A stretch of 57,888 nt of DNA. Origin: a virus. The notes beneath the pieces are model-generated. The model was not told where the DNA came from. It searched no databases and saw only the letters and a program-made list of their open reading frames with translations. The stretch lies in the IMG/VR virus record IMGVR_UViG_3300008111_000159, positions 1-57,888 of that record; one strand, given 5' to 3'. This document shows, piece by piece, positions 11,201-18,006 of the stretch. The stretch's first letter is position 1. Each line of letters starts with the position of its first letter. The position numbers and the translations under genes are program-made.

Positions 11201-12812
11201 GTTTGTTGGATATAATCACAACTTTTCATTATTATCACTCGATAAAAATTTCCAACCAATTCAAACAACAAATTTATATTTCAATAAAAAATATTGTTGT
11301 GTTAACGTGACATCCTCAGGTTCGTCAAATTCATTACCAATTGCTGCATTCAATAGTCTCAAGGAATATATTGGTTTTATGAGGTCTAGATTGGAAAACA
11401 ATTTGGAAAGAATTAGACAATTGAAATTAACAAAATATTACGTGTGTTATTGGCCGAAAGAGAGTGTTGCTGAGAACTACTACGAGTTGAATGCCGAGTC
11501 AGAATTTTCAACGGTGATTGGAACAATGCAAGAAGCCTATGTTTCTGCGGTTCAACTTGGAATAATACCAAAAGAATTAGCAGAAAAGAATGATAAGGAA
11601 GCAAAAGAGATTCAAAAAGATACAACAGTCCCTACACCTCCACCACCTAATCCTGGACAAACATGCCCACCTCCAATCATAACAACATTTGCGCCAACGA
11701 TTGGTAACTCAGGAACAATAGTTCAAATCAAAGGTAACTGCTTGGATTCAACAATAGCCGTATTCATAAACGGTGTTCAAGTTGAACCGAGAAATATAAC
11801 CATAGTCAATCCTCAAACTATTAGAGTAGTTGTCCCCGAAGTGGGAACTACAGTATCAACAGGAAACATTAAAGTCGATACTTTCTATGGAACATTTACA
11901 ACAGTTTCTACTTTCAATTTTGACCCATCAATTTCACCATCAGCGGCTTCATCTCCAGGTTCATATGTAAACAACGCAAGTAATGTTACTGCGGCTGCAT
12001 CAGGTGTTATTACTAATCCACAACAGACTGGACCAAATCCTCTTGAGATTATAACTCAAACCAAAAACACAATTGGTGGTGATGAGTTGTTAGTTGTTAA
12101 AATATCTCCTAATAGTGGAACGTGGGAGATGGATGACCAACCCGTAATGTCCTACACATTATATACAATAAAGAAGGGTCCAAATAATTCAATCACAAGA
12201 ACTGTTGAAAGTAGACAAAACACTAGACTTGTTGGTTTCGTTTCTCAAGATAAACAAACATTCACCTGTTCGAGAGCGGCATTAATAAGTGCTGAGTTTC
12301 AGGGTGAACTTGAGGACTATGAGGGCGACGAAATAGAAATAACAACACAAATTAAGATATTAGCTAATAATACGTCAACACAGGAAACAGTCCGACAAAA
12401 TTACAATTTTTTAATTTATGTTCCACCTGCAACCCCATCGACCCAAACACCGCCAGGCTCATTAGTTATAGTGAGTAATACTAACAGTGGTGAACTACCT
12501 AATTTTTCGGGACCCGACATCTACAATATTAAAAAACCTACGGGAGGTTATGTTACTTTACAATTCAGTTGTCCGAACTTGATTCAGAAAGGTGAATTTG
12601 AGTTAGTTTTAATACCTGAGATAGAAATTCAGTCCATTGTAATAACAAATAATCCTGGCACAAAATATACTAATTTGGTTGAGACAAGTGCAAAAGGTAG
12701 ATTCCAAGCTTCCGTAAGATATAAATCGAGCAGTTATACACACATCTTCCCGAACACATCAGACCCTGTTCCTATAAATGCCGGAGCAACAAGTCCTCCT
12801 TTCACTTTATAA
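5268..12812 (+). CDS. Giant baseplate hub-like structural protein with IPT/TIG domain
   Basis: This 2514-aa protein is very large for a phage tail protein. Near the N-terminus (residues about 145-250) is a beta-rich tail-type segment (ISLEDIQGRALFQLGNNSPY and a Tyr/Phe-rich stretch). Residues about 1795-1860 (SYKCSVVCLGNAIIQPTMYF, then PMFNGPYLIDSINHSIQPG) resemble the last domain of T4 gp27/gpD-like baseplate hubs, where this fold closes the tube end. A proline-rich hinge (about 2118-2135) precedes an IPT/TIG immunoglobulin-like domain at about 2133-2220, with ITTFAPTIGNSGTIVQIKG and a VQVEPRNITIVNPQTIRVVV strand pair. The C-terminal ~290 residues look like further beta domains. Start ATG 5268 lies within the gp53-like gene. 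Hub identity is inferred from short motifs only. Confidence 0.6.
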   Translation: MAGNVQADNSGNILVEFDYNNIIVVDPNKTIDAFGKIRERLVDHENLVMYANLEAEVLPRTKLAVGASPEDRVRIVSIAKMNFLKPTKDSFLGTGYYDEITGDNTTKFKGVNQMYTGTVVPKDGTKAYIVDRPNDLSDVLDNGLLGITQITIDTNMSFIPSVRISLEDIQGRALFQLGNNSPYAAFFNLPYPPFYLTLKGFYGQAIRYQLNLETFNARFNTFSGNYQIDLDFKGYKFNILNEIAVGHLIATPHMYSQQFNVTTNPVGPQSNLKSQETNAATQTKLLTATDGRQNENTVQITAERGYQKIREVYSEYKSKGLIPPDFPEYSFPQFVNALELFEQNVASQFNPVEVAPLTNIRNYKTSLRNYFEGVRGGQTSWFNRYLNPNPVILKTGERAYFFKEIDLKAKLEAESQLQKIITEYNLQLSKNPTLGDDGPSKITNPIVYSTISIKPAPTESQINWEETTKIQTGILKPNPTQINQLKDQLKNLTTPIYETKNVNGQTTLEDVRPPFFVFEGKNRFDKIIALLETQANKKLSEFEDSITKKLLEKIESGTNGIGFKPTVRNIIAVLMASAEAFIRLLDDVHTSAWALKYDDVRKKAILENPSSAPGSDTVDEIKITRQAIESSTGLKYAEIPVYPRGLTMKFNPPLAPPPLDNQIETNLININAIEFPTVGVAYTNKEEIKFFYEIYERQLVTSRYSNYIRANQNQIDELIKLNTETEVNNIVKSLGLNSPYITMKLKNYAINSSNYLSFLENISNQGTGRAWQDFIRDFYVTPYLRNLTENSFAILNLDEQGKLPQSTAQSLALESLVTNSTNIPNVTDTIPFTDPQWNIKNLSNGDGSTLDEVYNTNRVLTIFDARKIISNFNNIYNVNEKRPVTNFSYLKNDNPNSTVTDLADNDVSLSSFYQTRTPIDFMATEGYYIHTPPTFSEDVPLENEFPRLTTTSMLNTPYFVNAIQNGVQNQRASLAYPYVQAGYLFINSLPLASLREKYKTQANGAQTDLDYIASCFKKFGAIHKLPYAWILKFGSIWHRYKVYKQSNTDILQTAWTNFNQVQNFSPIQNSPSQTYSFKYGTADREIALEKTDTTNVNLQVGFYPKVINDFYKFCIGYDVYKDYTNAEIQNTIKGGMKVYNYVQSNIQTQQEDKVLRLTTWSVLIPGGISSTEENCGTDSVTKQTIYFVVPSFGSSVNQTSDECIVNTNNQSSTVVNLNNNSAVYNGSVRTMWSAPNYGYFDGSAVVKPTPEQYVNRILPNTDEQSPFILLDSNEYSNIEEIFSVFDKKILDSFEQEFLNFCKPITDADTAPTNLGIGETSVSGDINFRNFQSLFKSLITVIPQLPATNETEYFNEVINLQYSNSQNTLRAFMEYDVLFKYGNPSNYKRRTLDSYLSHGGQPEVTDPIQFQPYVQGSLPSIGGSTTLTLSKTQNVDAWLALELEVGFSSIPSVEYSSNGSYITDFFIDNNIEFTLPNVTILSPIIKMYATYKLSNPNSTVAQFKNALQDLLNSEELLQSNFLNDLLAKLNKALPNQSQIPQGTINSVFTGQQSKVENWEVFKALNDKWIAGGDYKTKTLFEDILFLDRASRNIGQTVLLDIFELKNMIGRNSLNNAMSIFTLISGILIKNNFTVMNLPAYVNFYNIQDVDGTTIPQPEGSLEFANNMWGTFLNVDYRNSSPKMVCTYVGKPSQYLDLPKGNFRFRDDGFEMRRASENPLIENQEGKKDWATSNKCVGFNVDIGNRNQNIFYSFQVEQASGVATSESINTQLNIVNQSTGRNVATQNVSLYNLYKQRSYKCSVVCLGNAIIQPTMYFNLRHVPMFNGPYLIDSINHSIQPGNFQTTFTGIRQGIYDLPAIDSFLQSINQNLLTRLEAILKIKKDVPKPIANTQQQKTDEVVQVSNNTLDAQNSCTSKVDVITYQGYEVQSGTVTELTPQKFKEALEREIPGSDNTLLRFYIYAISYVNSFVKSSNTDAGKFVGYNHNFSLLSLDKNFQPIQTTNLYFNKKYCCVNVTSSGSSNSLPIAAFNSLKEYIGFMRSRLENNLERIRQLKLTKYYVCYWPKESVAENYYELNAESEFSTVIGTMQEAYVSAVQLGIIPKELAEKNDKEAKEIQKDTTVPTPPPPNPGQTCPPPIITTFAPTIGNSGTIVQIKGNCLDSTIAVFINGVQVEPRNITIVNPQTIRVVVPEVGTTVSTGNIKVDTFYGTFTTVSTFNFDPSISPSAASSPGSYVNNASNVTAAASGVITNPQQTGPNPLEIITQTKNTIGGDELLVVKISPNSGTWEMDDQPVMSYTLYTIKKGPNNSITRTVESRQNTRLVGFVSQDKQTFTCSRAALISAEFQGELEDYEGDEIEITTQIKILANNTSTQETVRQNYNFLIYVPPATPSTQTPPGSLVIVSNTNSGELPNFSGPDIYNIKKPTGGYVTLQFSCPNLIQKGEFELVLIPEIEIQSIVITNNPGTKYTNLVETSAKGRFQASVRYKSSSYTHIFPNTSDPVPINAGATSPPFTL

Positions 12813-12822
12813 CATAACAATA

Positions 12823-12830
12823 TATTTATA
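12823..12830 (+). promoter_or_regulatory. TATTTATA box upstream of gene at 12843
   Basis: TATTTATA ends 12 nt before the ATG at 12843. It is one of eight copies of TATTTAT(A/T/G) placed 4-17 nt before start codons in this window. The reverse complement equals the T4 late promoter core (TATAAATA), but here the box reads TATTTATA on the coding strand. It is a candidate late promoter or initiation element. Confidence 0.4.
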
Positions 12831-12842
12831 ATAAAGAATTTT

Positions 12843-13067
12843 ATGAGTTTAAAATCAACATTGGACAATTATTTAGGAAAATCGGTTAAATTTTCTGAAG
12901 AAGATTTGGGTGATGGAACTAAACAAGTTTGCGACTTAGAAACAGGAGACTGTTACGTAGTTAGAGAAAGAGATGGTCTAATCGAAAGAGCCGGACACAT
13001 GCAAACTGCAAACAGAAAAGTAAGGGTTGAAACTTCAAGAGGTATAAAGCAATTACTAAATGGTTAA
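12843..13067 (+). CDS. Small unknown phage protein
   Basis: This 74-aa product is charged and soluble (begins MSLKSTLDNYLGKSVKFSEE) and contains a CDLETGDC motif with two cysteines seven residues apart. No family is recognised and no signal peptide or membrane segment is visible. It follows the hub-like gene by 30 bp, a gap that holds a TATTTATA box, so it probably starts its own transcript. Its end overlaps the next start by 8 bp, so the two are likely co-translated. A virion or assembly role is possible from position only. Confidence 0.6.
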   Translation: MSLKSTLDNYLGKSVKFSEEDLGDGTKQVCDLETGDCYVVRERDGLIERAGHMQTANRKVRVETSRGIKQLLNG

Positions 13068-13743
13068 AACTATGAGTTTAGATAGAAAAATTATTAGCGA
13101 GATTGAACGCTACAGACAAATTAACAAATACATTGTAGAACAAGCAGAACTACCATTACCTGAAGACCCAGGTGCAATTCCTCCTCCGCCAGCAGCACCC
13201 GAAGCCGGAGCGGTTCCCCCACCACCAGCTGGTGAGGAACCAGCTACAGACACAGCACCTCAACCTATTGATGTAGAGAATGACCCTGACGTAGAGAAAA
13301 TTGACGATGAGGGAAAATCAGAAGAGGGTGAAGGTGATGGAACTGAAGAGGTAGAAGTTACTGATTTAGTGGATAGTCAAAAAAACATCGAAAAGAAACA
13401 AGATGAGTATTTTAATAATTTATTTGGTCAATTAAATAACCTCGAATCCAAGCTCAAGGAAATGGATGGACTTATGTCTAAACTTAACTCTTTGGAGATG
13501 AAGATTGAAAAGTATAGAGAGAAAACTCCACAAGAAAAGTTAGAACTAAGAACATATGATTCATATCCATTCAATCAAAAACTTACAGACTTTTTTGAGG
13601 ATAAAAAAGAAGAGATGGAAAAAACAGGTAAACATGATTATGTGTTAACAACGGATGATGTTAAAAACATCAACGTGAATGATATCAAAAACTCATTCCA
13701 ACCTGGTGATGTAGATAGTTACGAAAACGAATTTAACAGATAA
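13060..13743 (+). CDS. Unknown acidic, proline-rich, coiled-coil protein
   Basis: This 227-aa protein has a charged N-terminal helix (about 1-30), a Pro/Ala-rich stretch (about 33-70, with repeated PPPPA), a very acidic Glu/Asp region (about 75-105), and a predicted coiled coil (about 108-155, with heptads such as LNNLESKLKEMDGLMSKLNS). The tail is charged. The low-complexity acidic plus coiled-coil build resembles phage assembly or scaffold-type proteins, but no homologue is recognised. An alternative start is ATG 13072 (MSLDRK), which begins like the preceding protein. A strong terminator follows the stop immediately. Confidence 0.6.
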   Translation: MVKTMSLDRKIISEIERYRQINKYIVEQAELPLPEDPGAIPPPPAAPEAGAVPPPPAGEEPATDTAPQPIDVENDPDVEKIDDEGKSEEGEGDGTEEVEVTDLVDSQKNIEKKQDEYFNNLFGQLNNLESKLKEMDGLMSKLNSLEMKIEKYREKTPQEKLELRTYDSYPFNQKLTDFFEDKKEEMEKTGKHDYVLTTDDVKNINVNDIKNSFQPGDVDSYENEFNR

Positions 13744-13746
13744 AAT

Positions 13747-13770
13747 AAAGGGACTGAAAGGTCCCTTTTT
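13747..13770 (+). terminator. Rho-independent terminator
   Basis: An AAAGGGAC arm (13747-13754), a 6-nt loop and a GTCCCTTT arm (13761-13768) are followed by a T run. The hairpin closes the structural block and lies just before the promoter of the DNA-metabolism genes. Confidence 0.85.
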
Positions 13771-13773
13771 AAT

Positions 13774-13802
13774 TTGACATATAGGGATTTCCCAATTATA
13801 AT
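13774..13802 (+). promoter_or_regulatory. Consensus sigma70-type promoter (TTGACA-17-TATAAT)
   Basis: TTGACA at 13774-13779 and TATAAT at 13797-13802 are both perfect consensus hexamers separated by exactly 17 nt. The element lies between a terminator and the gp32-like gene (ATG 13828). It probably drives the SSB gene early in infection using the host housekeeping sigma factor; read-through of the next terminator could extend it to the rest of the block. The -35 box overlaps a TTTG, which is also the -33 element of Bacteroidota promoters, but the Bacteroidota TAnnTTTG -7 element is not seen. Confidence 0.65.
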
Positions 13803-13827
13803 TAATAAACAATAAAAACAATTCAAA

Positions 13828-14685
13828 ATGACAAATGTATTAGATGCCGTATTGGCGCAGTATGAAAAAAATCAAATCGGGGGCGGGGCCCAATCCAAAA
13901 TGTCGCAAGACGAAAGAATGAAAAAGTATTTCGCTTTAATCCTTGGTGATAAAGAGAAATCAGGTCAGAGAAGAATTAGAATTCTCCCTACACAAGATGG
14001 TTCCTCACCATTCAAAGAGGCTTGGTATCACGAAATCCAAGTAGGAGGTCAATGGCAAAAGTTCTATGACCCAGGAAAAAACGACAATGAGCGTTCTCCA
14101 CTTAACGAAGTTTATGAAGAATTGATGAGCACAGGTAAGGAATCTGACAAGGAACTTGCTAAGCAATACAAATCTCGTAAGTTTTACATCGTAAAAGTTA
14201 TCGACAGAGATAACGAAGCTGATGGACCAAAGTTTTGGAGATTCAAACACAACTACAAGAACGAAGGTATCTTAGATAAAATCATTCCAATTTGGAGAAA
14301 CAAAGGTGATGTTACTGACCCTGAGAATGGTCGTGACCTTATCATCGAACTTGCTAAATCCAAAACACCTAAGGGTAAAGAATACACAACCGTATCTGCG
14401 ATTATGTATGATGACCCGGCTCCTGTTCATACAGACAAGGACCAAGCTAAAGAGTGGATTAACGATGAGTTAAGTTGGACTGATGTATACAGTAAGAAAC
14501 CTGTTGAGTACCTTGAGGCAATCGCAAGAGGTGAAACTCCAAAGTGGGATACTGAAAAAGGTGGATATGTTTATGGTGACAGCACAGTTTCTGAGGAAAC
14601 ACTCGGTGGTTCATCAAAACCAACTACCAAAAAGGTTCAAGACCCACAAGCAGATTCTGAAGTAGACGAAGATTTACCATTCTAA
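13828..14685 (+). CDS. Single-stranded DNA-binding protein (T4 gp32-like)
   Basis: This 285-aa protein matches the gp32 type in size and layout. The N-terminal ~25 residues are a basic leader. The core follows (RRIRILPTQDGSSPFKEAWY), then a WRFKHNYKNEGI motif, then an acidic Ser/Thr-rich C-terminal tail. The tail ends in DEDLPF, like the DDDIPF tail by which cellular SSBs recruit partners; T4 gp32 has an acidic tail but not this ending. The protein would coat ssDNA during replication and recombination and recruit UvsX and helicase, which are encoded just downstream. It is the first gene after the sigma70-like promoter and is followed by a strong terminator, which suggests high-level independent expression. 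Confidence 0.88.
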   Translation: MTNVLDAVLAQYEKNQIGGGAQSKMSQDERMKKYFALILGDKEKSGQRRIRILPTQDGSSPFKEAWYHEIQVGGQWQKFYDPGKNDNERSPLNEVYEELMSTGKESDKELAKQYKSRKFYIVKVIDRDNEADGPKFWRFKHNYKNEGILDKIIPIWRNKGDVTDPENGRDLIIELAKSKTPKGKEYTTVSAIMYDDPAPVHTDKDQAKEWINDELSWTDVYSKKPVEYLEAIARGETPKWDTEKGGYVYGDSTVSEETLGGSSKPTTKKVQDPQADSEVDEDLPF

Positions 14686-14694
14686 TTTTATAAC

Positions 14695-14723
14695 AAGGGC
14701 GGTGTTGAGCCGCCCTTATTTTT
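14695..14723 (+). terminator. Rho-independent terminator after the SSB gene
   Basis: AAGGGCGG (14695-14702), a 7-nt loop and CCGCCCTT (14710-14717) are followed by ATTTTT. The hairpin is GC-rich in an AT-rich context. It probably lets SSB be made in excess of the downstream recombinase. Confidence 0.85.
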
Positions 14724-14735
14724 ATGTAACACAAT

Positions 14736-15737
14736 ATGGCTATTAAGAAAAACGATTTCGGTAATTTAAAAAAGAAGTTCTCAACTTCAGCAAGATATAA
14801 ACCACAAAGATTTTTGGACTTAGGTTCTGACTTTTTGGATGCAGTTGGACTTCCAGGTCCCGCAGTTGGACATATCAACATGTTCCTCGGGCACTCAGAT
14901 ACAGGTAAAACAACTGCAGCCATCAAAGCTGCGGTAGATGCTCAGAAGAAAGAAATACTTCCTGTATTCATAATCACAGAACAGAAATGGAGTTTTGACC
15001 ACGCCAAACTTATGGGTTTCCAATGCGAAGAAGTTGTTGATAAAGAAACAGGCGAACTTGATTGGGATGGATTTTTCTTATTCAATAACAATTTCAGTTA
15101 CATTGAACAAATCACAGACTACATCAATCAACTCCTTGATGCACAAGAAAAAGGGGAATTGAATTACAGTTTATGTTTTATATGGGATTCAGTTGGTTCT
15201 GTTCCTTGTAAAATGACATACGAAGGTAAAGGTGGTAAACAACACAACGCATCTGTGTTATCAGATAAAATTGGTATGGGTATCAACCAAAGAATCTCAG
15301 GCTCTAGAAAGGCAGACACCGAATACGAAAATACACTTATTATTATCAACCAACCATGGGTAGAACTACCCGACAATCCTTTTGGTCAACCAAAGATTAA
15401 GGCTAAAGGTGGAGAATCAGTTTGGTTAAACTCATCATTAGTTTTCCTTTTCGGAAATCAAAAAGGTGCTGGAACTACCAAGATTACTGCTACCAAAGAC
15501 AAACGCTCAGTGAAATTTGCAGTAAGAAGTAAAATCTCAGTTATGAAAAATCACATCAACGGATTGGGTTTTGATGACGGAAAGATTATTGTTACTCCTC
15601 ACGGGTTCTTGGCTGGTAAAGATTCAACCGAAGAAAAAGCGTCTATCGAGGCCTACAAAAAAGAATACGCCGACTATTGGAAAGATATTATCGGTGCTGA
15701 AGGGGATTTTACACTCACAGAAGAAAAAGAAGATTGA
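14736..15737 (+). CDS. uvsX: UvsX/RecA-like recombinase
   Basis: This 333-aa RecA-fold ATPase has Walker A GHSDTGKTT at residues 52-60 and a Walker B strand ending in Asp-151 (LCFIWDSVG). Downstream are an INQPW motif and a KAKGGESVWLNSS stretch, features of RecA-type DNA-binding loops in T4-like UvsX. The family forms filaments on ssDNA and performs strand invasion for recombination-dependent replication. The acidic C-terminus (about 315-333) is typical. It lies between SSB and exonuclease genes, as expected for a replication-recombination module. The ATG is 12 nt after the terminator. Confidence 0.88.
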   Translation: MAIKKNDFGNLKKKFSTSARYKPQRFLDLGSDFLDAVGLPGPAVGHINMFLGHSDTGKTTAAIKAAVDAQKKEILPVFIITEQKWSFDHAKLMGFQCEEVVDKETGELDWDGFFLFNNNFSYIEQITDYINQLLDAQEKGELNYSLCFIWDSVGSVPCKMTYEGKGGKQHNASVLSDKIGMGINQRISGSRKADTEYENTLIIINQPWVELPDNPFGQPKIKAKGGESVWLNSSLVFLFGNQKGAGTTKITATKDKRSVKFAVRSKISVMKNHINGLGFDDGKIIVTPHGFLAGKDSTEEKASIEAYKKEYADYWKDIIGAEGDFTLTEEKED

Positions 15738-15760
15738 TTGTTCACCATTAAATTGAATAT

Positions 15761-16753
15761 GTGACGAAGACATTGTTGGTGGATGGGGACAACCTATTCA
15801 AAATTGGATTTCACGGGGTCAGAGACCTTTATAGTGACGGTTCTCATATAGGTGGAGTATATCACTTCATCAACACAATCAGGAGATTTTTAGAGATGCA
15901 TAATCACGATAAAGTGATTGTATTTTGGGACGGTGATTCTAACTCATCAATCAGAAAATCTTTATACCCACAATACAAGGGTAATCGTCGTCAAGACATG
16001 AATGAATACAAATACGAATCTTACTTGCAACAAAAGGCAAGAGTAAAGATGTATTTGGAGGAGGTCTATGTGCGACAAGTCGAAATGATTAACAATGAAG
16101 CTGACGACCTAATATCCTATTATACTCAAATAGCGACCGATGAAGAGATTATCATATTCTCGGCAGACAAAGACTTAACACAGTTAATTAACCCAAGGGT
16201 GACCATCTATTCACCCGTAGGTAAAGGTTATCTAAAGAACGGGGATAAGGTAACAATCAATAAAGTGGATATTCCACATTACAACGTTACTTTGACAAAA
16301 ATCATGACAGGTGATAAGTCAGATAATATAGATGGTATCGAAGGCCTGGGTGAAAAAACTTTAGTAAAACTTTTTCCGATTATGCTTGAAAAACAATGCA
16401 CTATCGAAGAAATATTGGATTATGCACGAAATATCCCGCAAAAAAAACCTATTAAAAGTTTATCTAATATTTTGACAGGAAAGACAAAAAGCGGTATACT
16501 TGGAGAACAGTTCTACAGAATAAATAAACAAATTGTTGATTTGAATACACCCCTAATAACCGACGAAGGTAAAACCTTAGTAGAACAAATCTACACAGAC
16601 ACCATAGACCCAACAGATAGGGGATATAAAAACTTAATGAGATTGATGATGGAGGACGGACTCTTCAAATATCTCCCCACAAATGATGAGGCATGGGTTA
16701 ATTTCCTCAAACCTTTTTTAAAATTAATAAGAAAAGAAAAACGAAAGAAATGA
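15761..16753 (+). CDS. 5'-3' exonuclease / flap endonuclease (T4 RNase H-like)
   Basis: This 330-aa FEN-family nuclease starts at GTG 15761, because the overlapping ATG is followed at once by a stop. Acidic metal-binding motifs are in family order: LLVDGDN (residues 5-11), FWDGDSN, NEADDLISYY and FSADKDL, then the helix-three-turn-helix GDKSDNIDGIEGLGEKT, which grips DNA. The family removes RNA primers and 5' flaps from lagging-strand fragments. The gene ends in an ATGA overlap with the oxygenase gene, so the two are translationally coupled. Confidence 0.85.
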   Translation: MTKTLLVDGDNLFKIGFHGVRDLYSDGSHIGGVYHFINTIRRFLEMHNHDKVIVFWDGDSNSSIRKSLYPQYKGNRRQDMNEYKYESYLQQKARVKMYLEEVYVRQVEMINNEADDLISYYTQIATDEEIIIFSADKDLTQLINPRVTIYSPVGKGYLKNGDKVTINKVDIPHYNVTLTKIMTGDKSDNIDGIEGLGEKTLVKLFPIMLEKQCTIEEILDYARNIPQKKPIKSLSNILTGKTKSGILGEQFYRINKQIVDLNTPLITDEGKTLVEQIYTDTIDPTDRGYKNLMRLMMEDGLFKYLPTNDEAWVNFLKPFLKLIRKEKRKK

Positions 16754-17490
16754 TAGACTACACTTTATCAGATAAACTGAAAATTCAGTATCAAACTGCG
16801 AAACCTTTTCCATACATTGTGATTGATAATTTTTTACCAGACTTCTTACTAAAAAGTTGTTTAGAAGAAATTAAAAAACACAAGAAATGGTTTTCTAATG
16901 AAGAAGAATGGGTTGAAGAGTTTGAGAAAAACAAATTATATTACCCAACACATTCTACCGATATGGAAGAGTTTAAAAACTACCTTCCTATTACCAATAT
17001 GATTACAGAGTATATGAATTCAGAACCATTTATTAAATTTTTAGAAAATTTAACAGGGTTTGAGAAATTATATAGAGACCCTATAATGTTGGGAGGGGGA
17101 ATACATAAAATAAATAAAGGGGGTAAGTTATCTATTCACATTGATTATAACCAACACCCTGGTAAAAAATGGAAACGTAACTTAAATCTATTACTTTATT
17201 TAAATGAAACTTGGTTGAAAGAATGGGGAGGTAATTTAGAGTTATGGGGTGGAGACCCTTGGAAAAAAGAAATAGAGATAGAACCAATATTCAATAGAGC
17301 GGTTATTTTTTCTATTGAAGATGCACCTCATGGGCATCCACTACCATTAAAAACACCTGATGATGTGTCAAGATATTCATTAGCACTTTATTACTTCACC
17401 GATGAAGAAGTAAAAAACAAACACACAGTTATCTTCTACAAAGAAGAAGAATTGGGTATAAATGAAACAGATAACTTATTTAAATTTTAA
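16750..17490 (+). CDS. 2-oxoglutarate/Fe(II)-dependent oxygenase, prolyl-4-hydroxylase-like
   Basis: This 246-aa protein carries the iron site HxD (His130, Asp132 in LSIHIDYN), a distal His in APHGHP (194 or 196), and the 2-oxoglutarate-binding Arg208 in SRYSLALYYF. The Gly-Gly-Asn-Leu-Glu-Leu-Trp strand between them is typical of the P4H-like double-stranded beta helix. The family hydroxylates protein, nucleic-acid or small-molecule substrates; the substrate is not evident here. Such genes are common in large marine and freshwater T4-like phages. The ATGA overlap with the exonuclease suggests DNA metabolism, but proline hydroxylation of the window's Thr/Pro-rich fibres is an alternative. Confidence 0.8.
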   Translation: MIDYTLSDKLKIQYQTAKPFPYIVIDNFLPDFLLKSCLEEIKKHKKWFSNEEEWVEEFEKNKLYYPTHSTDMEEFKNYLPITNMITEYMNSEPFIKFLENLTGFEKLYRDPIMLGGGIHKINKGGKLSIHIDYNQHPGKKWKRNLNLLLYLNETWLKEWGGNLELWGGDPWKKEIEIEPIFNRAVIFSIEDAPHGHPLPLKTPDDVSRYSLALYYFTDEEVKNKHTVIFYKEEELGINETDNLFKF

Positions 17491-17517
17491 GCAAATACAA
17501 ACAAAAATTAAACAAAC

Positions 17518-17967
17518 ATGAAAGAGCAAGACAGCACAAAAATGGAATTTCTATTGACCCTCAATGAAAACATTGTTGTTCAGAGGTTTTTTAATGTTCG
17601 TGGTTACAACCCGAAAGCTAAGAACTCTATGGAACTTTATGGATTCATGAAGGCATTCAGTGAGGAACTCCATTATTATCTAAAAATGAAGACTGTGATT
17701 TACATGATGGATAACAAGGACGCCATCAATGATAATCCAGCAATTATGGAAACATCGTTCACAGAAGGTCCTGAATTTTTCAACCTTTATGTCAAGTTGG
17801 GCGACACGACAATTTGTCATAGAAGAATTGATGGAAAACTTTATCCACCAAAAGTTCGTTATACAGTTGACGTAAGACCATTCTTGAAAGAATTACTTAG
17901 AGAATTAACTGACATTTTTTCAGCAAAAAAATTAACTCACGAGTATTTGGAATTTGACCTTATCTAA
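17518..17967 (+). CDS. Conserved-type unknown protein in the replication block
   Basis: This 149-aa soluble protein has no signal or membrane segment. Visible features are FFNVRGYNPKAKNSMELYGF near residues 24-45 and a C-terminal basic/acidic helix (RPFLKELLRELTDIF). No family is recognised. Its place directly before the replicative helicase gene suggests an accessory role in replication, such as a helicase loader, but no motif supports that. The start region has no Shine-Dalgarno; it is A-rich. Confidence 0.65.
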   Translation: MKEQDSTKMEFLLTLNENIVVQRFFNVRGYNPKAKNSMELYGFMKAFSEELHYYLKMKTVIYMMDNKDAINDNPAIMETSFTEGPEFFNLYVKLGDTTICHRRIDGKLYPPKVRYTVDVRPFLKELLRELTDIFSAKKLTHEYLEFDLI

Positions 17968-18006
17968 GGACTATTTAAATTATAAGGGGGGAATCACAGA
18001 GAGTTT

